The notes under the pieces were generated by a model. The model searched no databases. It saw only the letters and a program-made list of their open reading frames with translations, and was not told where the DNA came from. A stretch of 39,135 nucleotides of DNA from Massilia frigida. Its GTDB lineage: Bacteria > Pseudomonadota > Gammaproteobacteria > Burkholderiales > Burkholderiaceae_D. The position numbers and the translations under genes are program-made. Below, one piece after another: positions 32,704 to 39,135 of the stretch. Positions within the stretch are counted from its first letter, which is position 1, and every line of letters begins with the position of its first letter. The stretch lies in NCBI RefSeq assembly GCF_011682175.1, contig NZ_WHJG01000057.1, forward strand, positions 1-39,135. Reading direction: 5' to 3'.

Positions 32704-34128
32704 TTATCCCCCTTGTATGTATTCCTTTAGGCGCAAACGAAGCGGACATTCCGGGCGCAGCGTGATGTTGAAGGCCGGCCGGGGCGGCGCCATCCCTTCG
32801 GGAACGCTCACCGTGAAGCGCTGCAACAGCATTGCCGCGATGACCGTCATCTCCGTCGTTGCCAGGTGCTGGCCCAGGCAAACTCGGGGACCTGTGCCAA
32901 ATGGCATGAAGGACCCACGCGGCAAGTCCGGCGCGCCACAGTCAAAGCGCTCGGGGCGAAATGCACTCGGGTCCGGATACCAGCGTGCATCGTGCTGCAT
33001 TAACTGCAGGGGCACCATGAACATCGTTCCAGCGGGAAGCTGCCAGCCGCCCAGCGTCATCGCCAGCGTGGAGCGGCGCGACAACAGTACCGGCGCGGCA
33101 GGATACAGGCGCAGAGTTTCTTGCAGCGTAGTGGCCAGGTAGGCAAGCGAGGGAAGATCCTGCGCGCTGGGTAGCCTGCCTTGCAATACCGTCTCCACCT
33201 CGCGCCGCGCCAGCTCCTGCGCCTGCGGGTTTGCCGCCATGCACCAAGCCCACCAGGTCAGCGTTGCCGCCGTCGTCTCGTGGCCGGCCAGGAAAGCAGT
33301 CATGCATTCGTCGTGCACGGCCTTCAGTGGCCAGGCCGCAGGATCGTCGCGGTGCAGAACCAGCAGCCGGCTGAGCAGATCTTCCGGCCATGCATCAGGC
33401 GCCAGCGCCAGCCTTTTCTCGACGTGTCCGCTGATCAGGCGCTTGAGCAAGGCAATGCCTCGCCGCTTGGCGCGTTTCCACGGCATCCAGTCGGGCAAAC
33501 TTGCCGGCCAGTACATCTCGGCATTCGCGGCTTTGGCAGTGTCGTTCAGCGCACCTTCCGCGGCGCGCGCGTCCTCGTCAATCTCACTGGAAAACATCAT
33601 GCGCAAGATGACGTCCATCGTGAGGGAGGTAAGAGCGCTTTCAATATGCCAGTCTGCCTCGCCCCTGGGCCATAGTGCAAACGTCTTCGCGGCGGCACCC
33701 GCTATAGCCGGAACGAAGGCTTGCACCGCCTTAGGCGAAAAACTTGGCTGTAAGGCGGAGCGCTTGGCGCGCCACGCTTCACCCTCGGCGGTGAGAACGC
33801 TGTGCCCGTGCAGCTGCGAAAATACGCTGATGCCTCGCTCCCAGCGGCGCAATTCCAGGTGATGGCCGACCAACAGATCGCGCACCAGTTGCGGGTCGGT
33901 CACCACAATTTGGTGTTCAGGCCATATGCGCAAATGGACCACGTCGCCGTATGCCTGGCGCCATTCCGCCACCGAGCCCAGCAGGTCACGGGACATGCGG
34001 CGTAGCAGGGTCCAGCCGGTCAGTCCGGACGGTGGTCCCGGGGGCCACACTCCCGGCGGATGGAGGGAAGGCGCGGCAGCGTTTTTGCCGTGCCCGTATG
34101 GGCATTGTGGAGGCGAGGTCGTATTCAT
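32704..34128 (-). CDS. Cytochrome P450
   Basis: A 474-residue haem monooxygenase. The I-helix oxygen-activation motif AGHETT is at about 280-286, the K-helix ETLR at about 335-338, and the haem-binding FGTGPRVCLGQ with its Cys ligand at about residue 417. The overall sequence resembles the bacterial relatives of the CYP4/CYP102-like class. There is no membrane anchor, so it should be soluble and need separate electron-transfer partners, none of which are in the window. It is divergent from an AraC-type gene 87 bases away, which probably controls it. Substrate unknown; fatty acids or hydrophobic compounds are plausible for this class. Confidence 0.94.
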   Translation of the reverse strand: MNTTSPPQCPYGHGKNAAAPSLHPPGVWPPGPPSGLTGWTLLRRMSRDLLGSVAEWRQAYGDVVHLRIWPEHQIVVTDPQLVRDLLVGHHLELRRWERGISVFSQLHGHSVLTAEGEAWRAKRSALQPSFSPKAVQAFVPAIAGAAAKTFALWPRGEADWHIESALTSLTMDVILRMMFSSEIDEDARAAEGALNDTAKAANAEMYWPASLPDWMPWKRAKRRGIALLKRLISGHVEKRLALAPDAWPEDLLSRLLVLHRDDPAAWPLKAVHDECMTAFLAGHETTAATLTWWAWCMAANPQAQELARREVETVLQGRLPSAQDLPSLAYLATTLQETLRLYPAAPVLLSRRSTLAMTLGGWQLPAGTMFMVPLQLMQHDARWYPDPSAFRPERFDCGAPDLPRGSFMPFGTGPRVCLGQHLATTEMTVIAAMLLQRFTVSVPEGMAPPRPAFNITLRPECPLRLRLKEYIQGG

Positions 34129-34215
34129 GACAGCATTGTCGACCTCGGCTGGCGTTGTGTATTGAACCGAAACGACATCACCGCTTGGGGAAGCTGCTTG
34201 CTATACTGGCAAGCG

Positions 34216-35148
34216 ATGAGCTCCATTCAACCACCGCTGTCAATGCTTCCGCCAGGGCCGCTGGAGCGCGGCCCGCGCGCCGACGGCCACGGCGCTCCGC
34301 ATGCATGGCTGCGTCTGGCGCCTCCCGCATTGCAGGGTGCGCTGGTCGCCTTGGTCGGCCGTGATACTCGCTCGCTGGCCTTGACGAGTGCCCAGCGCCT
34401 GTCCCACTTTCCCGCGTCACCCCTGGTGGCGATTTCCTGGTATCGCGGCCTCGATGCGGGATTGATTGGGGACAGCGCAAGCGGGCCATGCTGGCGCCCG
34501 TTTGCGGCGCCGGTTGTCATCTCGGGCAGCCAGTCGCACCCTACAGTGAGCTGGGCCCCGAGCACGGGCCGGGGCTACATGGCTTGCTTCAATGCGGACG
34601 CGGCCCAAGCCCTGTTCGGGTTTGACCTCACCGCCATTCAGGATCGCTTTGTTCCAGCAGCCGAGCTGCTGGGCGCGCAATGGGCTCCTCTCTGGGATGC
34701 ACTCCTGGCCAGCGAAGATGACGCCCTGCTGTCGGTGTTGGAGAACCATCTTGCTGTGCCGTGGCAGGCTTGGCAGGGCAGGACGGGCGCACAGCCATCG
34801 CTGCGCCAGATGGGCAGGCACTGGGTCGAGCGCCTCGCGTGGAAGGCCCAGCAATGGAGCGGCGTGCACAGTACGCGTCATGTGGAACGGCGCATCAAGT
34901 CATTTAGCGGGCGCTCCCTGCGTGAGTGGCAATCGCTGGTCCGCACCGAGGATCTGTTCTTCGCCGCGCGCGATCGCTACGAGGCCGGGCAGCCGCTGGA
35001 CTGGGCCGGCCTGGCGCAGTCCCAGGGCTTTGCCGACCAGGCGCACATGAACCGGGCGACCAAGCGGATTACCGGTTTTTCTCCCGGCGAATTCGCGCTG
35101 AGGTTCATCATGGACGAATCGTTCTGGATGTATCGGCTGTGGGTTTGA
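34216..35148 (+). CDS. AraC-family transcriptional regulator
   Basis: A 310-residue protein. The C-terminal part (about 215-305: STRHVERRIKSFSGRSLREW, LAQSQGFADQAHMNRATKRI, GFSPGEF) is the double helix-turn-helix of the AraC family; the second HTH is the better conserved. The N-terminal part has no clear cupin motif and is probably a ligand-sensing domain. I chose the ATG at 34216; upstream codons in the frame overlap the P450 promoter and gene. Its divergent arrangement with the P450 gene suggests it activates that gene. Confidence 0.85.
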   Translation: MSSIQPPLSMLPPGPLERGPRADGHGAPHAWLRLAPPALQGALVALVGRDTRSLALTSAQRLSHFPASPLVAISWYRGLDAGLIGDSASGPCWRPFAAPVVISGSQSHPTVSWAPSTGRGYMACFNADAAQALFGFDLTAIQDRFVPAAELLGAQWAPLWDALLASEDDALLSVLENHLAVPWQAWQGRTGAQPSLRQMGRHWVERLAWKAQQWSGVHSTRHVERRIKSFSGRSLREWQSLVRTEDLFFAARDRYEAGQPLDWAGLAQSQGFADQAHMNRATKRITGFSPGEFALRFIMDESFWMYRLWV

Positions 35149-35475
35149 ACGCGGCTTCGGGTGGCGCTTATCGGGCATCTGTTATTCGATTGAGGGTAGC
35201 TGAACGGAATCTACGGGCTACTACACCTAGTGTCAAATGATTGTCAGGAACGTAGGGACCGGCGGCTGCGATCGGTAACGCGACGGTGTTCCGCAAACGC
35301 TTACGCCTTCAGCAACGCACAGGCATAAGAGAACTCAAATTCCGCCCGGTCGAGCTCGACCTCGAACAGCGACAAGTTGATCACAGTGAGCCACAGCACG
35401 TGACACCGCCCGCATTGGCGATCATGTCCGCCACCACCAGCATGCCGTTCTCGCTCACAAGCCCGGCGGAAAAGA
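35149..35475. other. Intergenic region with possible minus-strand gene remnants
   Basis: No intact gene. On the minus strand two short pieces look protein-like. ENGMLVVADMIANAGGVT (near 35460-35400) resembles the C-terminal NAGGV region of amino-acid dehydrogenases. An adjoining frame reads LFEVELDRAEFEFSYACALL and stops near 35303. Both are short and could be chance. They would be fragments left by the IS1182-type insertion that follows. Confidence 0.25.
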
Positions 35476-35616
35476 TCCTGAGCCGCCCACCAGCGGCCCG
35501 CAGGACAAGGACCAGATCAACCTGACCGATGAAGAATCACGCAGGTCGCCCATGAATGGAATCTGGTGGCCCTTGTGCGGAATCTGAAACGCATGAAGGC
35601 GCTGAAAATGGCCTGA
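35476..35616 (+). pseudogene. IS1182-family transposase remnant
   Basis: Two pieces of an IS1182-type transposase are joined by a deletion. The first, SGPQDKDQINLTDEESR, is the conserved region before the usual IMP-GGGF. The second is the C-terminal QVAHEWNLVALVRNLKRMKA, ending at a TGA at 35614-35616. Everything between is missing and the frame changes at the join. Non-functional. No inverted repeats are left around it. Confidence 0.8.
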
Positions 35617-35971
35617 TCGGGCCGACACGCCCAGAAATCAGGCCCAAAAACGGCCACATCAGAAGCCTGCTGGCGCCTTAAGACGCCTTTGCGGAAGGAT
35701 CACGAAAATATGACAGCAAGACCGAATTGCCTGCCGCTCAATCGTCGGCTTCAAGCGTCAAGTCCGACAGGCTGCAAGCCGCTGGTGCGCATGGCCTATT
35801 CCAGCGAGGATACGGCCGCTATCGACCCTTTGGCCGTTGGCGAAGTGTGGCACGCAGCTGACGGTTCCAACCATACCGTGGCGCGCCTTTGGTAAGACAC
35901 AGTAAAGCCGCACTCCCTCCTGATCCCGGCCATTTTCTGCACGGGCTTATCTTTTTCTGATATTGATCTCA
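35617..35971. other. Intergenic, no supported gene
   Basis: A 68-codon plus frame (35689-35895) has no recognisable motif and no good ribosome site. The remainder shows nothing I can name until the hipBA operator region. Confidence 0.4.
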
Positions 35972-36095
35972 TTTTAGCCCTCACGCTAAAAATTAATCTA
36001 TATTTTAGTGTGCAAGCTAAATCCTGTTGCTATTCGCTTCCGACGGTGTTAGTCTAAACGCTAAAATACGATATAAAATTTAGGCTAAACGCTAT
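35972..36095 (+). promoter_or_regulatory. hipBA promoter/operator with four palindromic sites
   Basis: Four related inverted repeats of the form TTTAG(C/T)-N6-GCTAAA lie upstream of hipB: TTTTAGC...GCTAAAA at 35972-35991, TTTAG...GCTAAA at 36004-36021, TTAG...GCTAAA at 36049-36065, and TTTAG...GCTA at 36079-36094. The last overlaps the A of the hipB start codon. Spacing is 24-45 bases. HipB proteins bind such operators cooperatively and repress their own operon. An AT-rich ATATAAAAT at 36071-36079 between sites three and four could be the -10 region. Confidence 0.75.
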
Positions 36096-36387
36096 GAAAA
36101 TCTCGGAACAGCTCAGCGCCCACCGTGCAAAATCGGACCGTACCTTGCAGCAGATTCACGACGTAACGGGCATTGCGACGTCGAGTATCAGCAAGCTGCT
36201 CAGCGGAAAGTCGGACGCGAAAGCTGGTACGCTCGAAGCGCTGGCAGACGCGCTCGACGCTACCTGGGTTTTGGTGCCCAAGCATCTGCTTCCCGAAGTG
36301 CAGCGGCTGCTGTCCGGAAAGGCCATCGGCCCCGACGAGGCGCCGTCGACCGTAGACCAACTGTTCGGAGGTGGCGCCAATGAGTAA
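36094..36387 (+). CDS. hipB: HipB-type antitoxin, XRE helix-turn-helix
   Basis: A 97-residue protein. The helix-turn-helix spans about residues 14-50 (SDRTLQQIHDVTGIATSSIS, KLLSGKSDAKAGTLEALADA). The C-terminal tail (VDQLFGGGANE) is where HipB antitoxins contact HipA. It neutralises the HipA kinase and represses the operon through the palindromes upstream. The stop overlaps the hipA start by eight bases (ATGAGTAA). Confidence 0.85.
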   Translation: MKISEQLSAHRAKSDRTLQQIHDVTGIATSSISKLLSGKSDAKAGTLEALADALDATWVLVPKHLLPEVQRLLSGKAIGPDEAPSTVDQLFGGGANE

Positions 36388-37678
36388 CGAGCTCCTGCCG
36401 CGCTACCTGGACGTCTTCCTGCAGGGCCAGCATATCGGCTGGCTGTGCGAAGCGGGGCGTGTAACGCGCTTCATTGCGTCGGACGAATACGGGGCAAACG
36501 CGCGCCGGCCTACCTTGTCGATTTCAATGACGGTACCCGGCGAGGACGAGCTGACCCGCAAGACCTTGACCAACTACTTCGACAAGGCGGTCTACCGTGA
36601 GCGCGGCGAACTGCCGCCGTTCTTCGCCGGCCTGCTGCCCGAGGACGCGCTTCGCCGGCGCCTGGCGGCAACGCGCAAGGACCCGCGCGACATGGATGAC
36701 TTCGGCGTGCTGGCCGCCGCCGGCGAGGATTTGCCTGGCGCGGTCCAGGTGCTGCCGGCCGACCTGGACAAGCTCACGGCGACTGCCCGGGCATTCGGCG
36801 TCACGGGCGGCTCGGACAACCTCGAAATCGGTGTGCCGGAACAGGCGGCCGAGGGCGCCGCATCGCTGTCGGGCGTCCAGGACAAGCTGGCGCTGTCGAG
36901 CGCGCAAAACGGCCAGCGCTACTGCATGCCGGTCAAGGGCACGCTCTCAGACCTCATTGCCAAGCTGCCGGCCAAGGGTGACGACTCGCAGGTCTTCAAC
37001 GAATATGCGTGCATGCAGCTGGCCGCGCAGGCCGGCGTGAACATCGCGCAGTGCCGCACGGTTCAGATGCGGGAAATGGTCGGTCGCGACGAGCTGGTGG
37101 CGGCCCTGGGTCCGGACACGCATTTCCTGGCGGTTGACCGGTTTGACCGTGGTCCCAGCAGCGCGGTGCACATGGAAGATGCATGCCAGCTCCTGCGCCT
37201 GATGCCGGGCCAGAAGTACGCCGGCCGCGAATACTTCGTTCGCCTGGTTCAGGTGCTCAACCGCTTCAGCACCCGCGGCATCGAGGACGTGCGCCAGTTC
37301 TTCATTCGCCAGGTGGTGAACACGCTCCTGGGCAATTCGGACGCGCATCTGAAAAACTTCTCCGTGCTCTATCACAACGGCGTGATGCCCGAACTCTCGC
37401 CGGCCTACGACATCGTGTGCGTCGCGGCGCTGCCGGGCTTCCAGGGATTCGGCACCAACGTTGCCATCGACAAGTACCAGCGCAAGGAAACGGTCGACGC
37501 CTACCTTGCCGTGGCCAAGAGCGCCGGCATCTCCGAGCGCATTGCCAAGGCGGCAGTCAAGCAGACGGTCAACCTGGCCAAGGAGCTGTGGCCGGACGCG
37601 CTGGCCAAGTTGAACGCGCCGGCGGCGGTGCGCATCGAGATTCTGGACCGGCTGGCCACGCTGCCGCTGGCGAAATAG
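36380..37678 (+). CDS. hipA: HipA-type serine/threonine kinase toxin
   Basis: A 432-residue full-length HipA. The N-terminal subdomain (YLDVFLQGQHIGWLCEAG, FAGLLPEDALRRRLA) is followed by the kinase core: SGVQDKLALS near 165, LAVDRFDR near 250 and the catalytic NSDAHLKNFS near 319, then PAYDIV. HipA kinases phosphorylate aminoacyl-tRNA synthetases (GltX in E. coli; others for relatives), stopping translation and inducing persistence. The start is the ATG at 36380 overlapping hipB; the GTG at 36371 is a poorer choice. All key motifs are intact, so the toxin should be active. Confidence 0.93.
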   Translation: MSNELLPRYLDVFLQGQHIGWLCEAGRVTRFIASDEYGANARRPTLSISMTVPGEDELTRKTLTNYFDKAVYRERGELPPFFAGLLPEDALRRRLAATRKDPRDMDDFGVLAAAGEDLPGAVQVLPADLDKLTATARAFGVTGGSDNLEIGVPEQAAEGAASLSGVQDKLALSSAQNGQRYCMPVKGTLSDLIAKLPAKGDDSQVFNEYACMQLAAQAGVNIAQCRTVQMREMVGRDELVAALGPDTHFLAVDRFDRGPSSAVHMEDACQLLRLMPGQKYAGREYFVRLVQVLNRFSTRGIEDVRQFFIRQVVNTLLGNSDAHLKNFSVLYHNGVMPELSPAYDIVCVAALPGFQGFGTNVAIDKYQRKETVDAYLAVAKSAGISERIAKAAVKQTVNLAKELWPDALAKLNAPAAVRIEILDRLATLPLAK

Positions 37679-37788
37679 CGCCTGCCGAAGCGATTTTTGT
37701 TGGATTGAGCCCGCAGGGCGGCTTCTGGCACGTTCTTCCAGCCACACTTGTCGGCAAGAACAACTACCGGCGCGCGCGCTCACCGACG

Positions 37789-38445
37789 ATGACGATTCCA
37801 CCAGATTTTCACAAGAACAGGTCGAAGTACGCCAACTTGGCGGCTACCTACGACATCACGCCGATTCGCCAGTTCAAGCTCCTGCCGAATCGGCCGGAGC
37901 CGGGCCTGCACCGGGAACTGACGGACCACGCCTATCAGTTTATTGCCGCAAAAAAGGGTGGCGGCACACCGTTCTTTTTCAATACCGGCAGTTCCAGCGG
38001 CAAGCAGCTGCTACAGGCAACGGGTAAAACCATGCCGCCGCTGGAGTCGTGGGAGTCGGTCGTTGGGGTGCCGGGTCCCGGGCCTGGGCCAGCGGTCCCG
38101 CCTGGTCCGCCGGTGCTGCCTGGTGCGCCGGTGCCGGGCGCGATGTGCGCATTGAATGCGGCGCTGCTGCAGCTGCTCAATCTGTTCTTTCTCAAGCACG
38201 CGCTCGACCCGACAAAGCCGAGCGGAAAGCTCTACAAGGCCATCAACCAGCACCCCGGCGTCCCACAATACCAGGCCGCCCACGCCATCAACACCATCCT
38301 GATTCAGTTCAAGGAAACCTCGGCCGACCTGGTCAACTGGTTGAAAGCGCAAGTCAGCGCGGCGAAGGTGCGCGCCTTTGACTTCACCATCCTCAGCAAC
38401 TATCTCAATACGCTGCAGTCGCAGCCGCCAGTCGTGGCCATCTGA
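37789..38445 (+). CDS. Unknown protein with proline-rich linker
   Basis: A 218-residue protein I do not recognise. The N-terminal 90 residues (MTIPPDFHKNRSKYANLAAT, GLHRELTDHAYQFIAAKK) are followed by a Pro/Gly-rich linker (about 98-122, PGPGPGPAVPPGPPVLPG type) and a helical C-terminal half (NAALLQLLNLFFLKHALDP, AINTILIQFKETSADLVNWL). I selected the ATG at 37789, 110 bases after hipA; the frame is open far upstream, but that part is a shadow of hipA. There is no signal peptide. It may be co-transcribed with hipBA, since no terminator separates them and one follows it. Confidence 0.6.
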   Translation: MTIPPDFHKNRSKYANLAATYDITPIRQFKLLPNRPEPGLHRELTDHAYQFIAAKKGGGTPFFFNTGSSSGKQLLQATGKTMPPLESWESVVGVPGPGPGPAVPPGPPVLPGAPVPGAMCALNAALLQLLNLFFLKHALDPTKPSGKLYKAINQHPGVPQYQAAHAINTILIQFKETSADLVNWLKAQVSAAKVRAFDFTILSNYLNTLQSQPPVVAI

Positions 38446-38468
38446 GCGCAACACCGTAACCGTTCGAT

Positions 38469-38500
38469 GGCCGTCGGGTGTATGCCTGACGGCCCTTTCG
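38469..38500 (+). terminator. Intrinsic terminator after the proline-rich gene
   Basis: A stem of GGCCGTC (38469-38475) with GACGGCC (38488-38494), extended by two more G/C pairs after one mismatch, is followed by CTTTCG. It is a moderate rho-independent terminator 24 bases beyond the stop codon. Confidence 0.65.
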
Positions 38501-38659
38501 CATTGTGGACCTCAGCGCCGCGCTCGGTTCTAAACAGCCAGGTAGGTCATGCATCCTTGCGCGGGCGCCCGCGACAAGGCAAGAGGAACACTTATTGAAA
38601 AAGGAAGCAAAATGCAACTCAATCTCGCGCAATTTCTGGCCGCGCTGCAGCAGGCTGCG

Positions 38660-38932
38660 CTATTGCTGGGCAGACGCTTTGGAAACCTCCTTGCACTCAA
38701 GTTCCCAGCGCATGGGAATGGTGTTGGGCATTGCCACTTCCAGTTGGGTGACCACTAGACTAGGCCTGCCGAAGAGGCGGAGATTGATTTCGATAGGAAT
38801 CATACATGGCCCAAACGGTGTCGCTCCTTGAAAAAATTTGTCAGCCCGGATATACAAAATTTTGCCGGGAGCGATATGTTGAGGCGTTGCGAAACTTAGG
38901 TGCCAGCCACTATGATAGCGGCTGGAAAACAT
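38660..38932 (-). pseudogene. 3' part of an unknown minus-strand gene, possibly broken
   Basis: The minus frame reads like a real beta-rich protein (RYHSGWHLSFATPQHIAPGK, ILYIRADKFFQG, MIPIEINLRLFGRPSLVV) to a stop at 38660. The protein-like sequence continues upstream of the first ATG (38932) as AIGSYISILNQGNTTIAATE to about 39030. There is no start codon there, and an in-frame TGA is met at about 39045. The 5' part is therefore either in another frame (frameshift) or lost. The family is not recognised. Confidence 0.4.
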
Positions 38933-39135
38933 GCGGTCACGCAGAGGGTTAAGGATTAATTCCGTCGCGGCGATCGTCGTGTTTCCCTGATTGAGAATGG
39001 AAATATAGGAGCCAATTGCAAAACGATTTTTCTGAACTGGCCGGCATCACGGGAGCGCGACTTTCCATCGCATTTTCGTGATGCTGGACGAATTCTGGTC
39101 GGTTATGGTGGCGGAATCATGGTTAATCTCATTCT

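Noticed and set aside
37183-37788. Upstream part of the 420-codon frame that ends with the proline-rich gene
   Set aside because: It lies inside hipA in another frame and reads as a GC-rich shadow; the real start is taken as the ATG at 37789.
38549-38758. Small plus-strand frame starting MQLNLAQFLAALQQ after an AAGGAAG ribosome-like site
   Set aside because: The first 30 residues look plausible, but the rest is the antisense of the minus-strand protein-like frame; too weak to list as a gene.

Overview
The window looks like a stretch of accessory genome from a betaproteobacterium, most likely of the Oxalobacteraceae/Burkholderiales type (Massilia, Duganella or Janthinobacterium-like). That placement is inference from the gene style: IS66 and IS1182 elements, an orphan VgrG/DUF2169/DUF6484/Rhs cluster, a bacterial P450 with a divergent AraC regulator, and moderately high GC with AT-rich foreign patches. 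No rRNA, tRNA or core housekeeping gene was recognised, so the placement is soft.

Left part (1-7.2 kb): the transposition genes of a Tn7/Mu-like element on the minus strand (BcepMu gp16-type regulator, TnsA-like endonuclease, TnsB-like DDE transposase). Next come a decayed IS66 transposase tail and a complete IS66-family element (4431-6953; tnpA, tnpB, tnpC; matching inverted repeats, no target duplication). The IS66 element cuts off an IS5-family transposase after 48 codons.

Defence-like part (7.3-19.5 kb): a nucleotidyltransferase-fold gene overlapping a DUF262 gene; a 178-bp MITE-like element; and a tightly overlapping five-gene plus-strand operon. The operon encodes a SIS-HAD fusion, a phosphoribosyltransferase, a P-loop ATPase, a protein of unknown family and a PfkB kinase with a CPxCG insertion. 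Convergent to it is a two-gene HTH/NADAR operon. The operon looks like a pathway that makes or edits a phosphorylated sugar or ribosyl compound under control of an ATPase, and is the best candidate here for a poorly described conflict system. A minus-strand protein made of four AP2-like repeats follows.

Type VI secretion effector part (19.8-32.5 kb): vgrG, a DUF2169 adaptor, a DUF6484 protein, a HEAT-like protein, a thiolase-fold protein, a 1455-residue Rhs protein with a variable 127-residue tip, a DUF1963-like predicted immunity protein and, after about 1 kb of non-coding or decayed DNA, an unknown 105-residue protein. That non-coding DNA carries an array of transposon-end-like repeats and a terminator. 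The gene order suggests a delivery module that loads Rhs onto the VgrG spike. No structural T6SS genes lie in the window.

Right part (32.7-39.1 kb): a cytochrome P450 divergent from an AraC-type regulator, an IS1182 transposase remnant, a hipBA toxin-antitoxin operon with four palindromic operator-like sites (the last touching the hipB start codon), a proline-rich protein of unknown function with a terminator, and a broken minus-strand reading frame at the edge.
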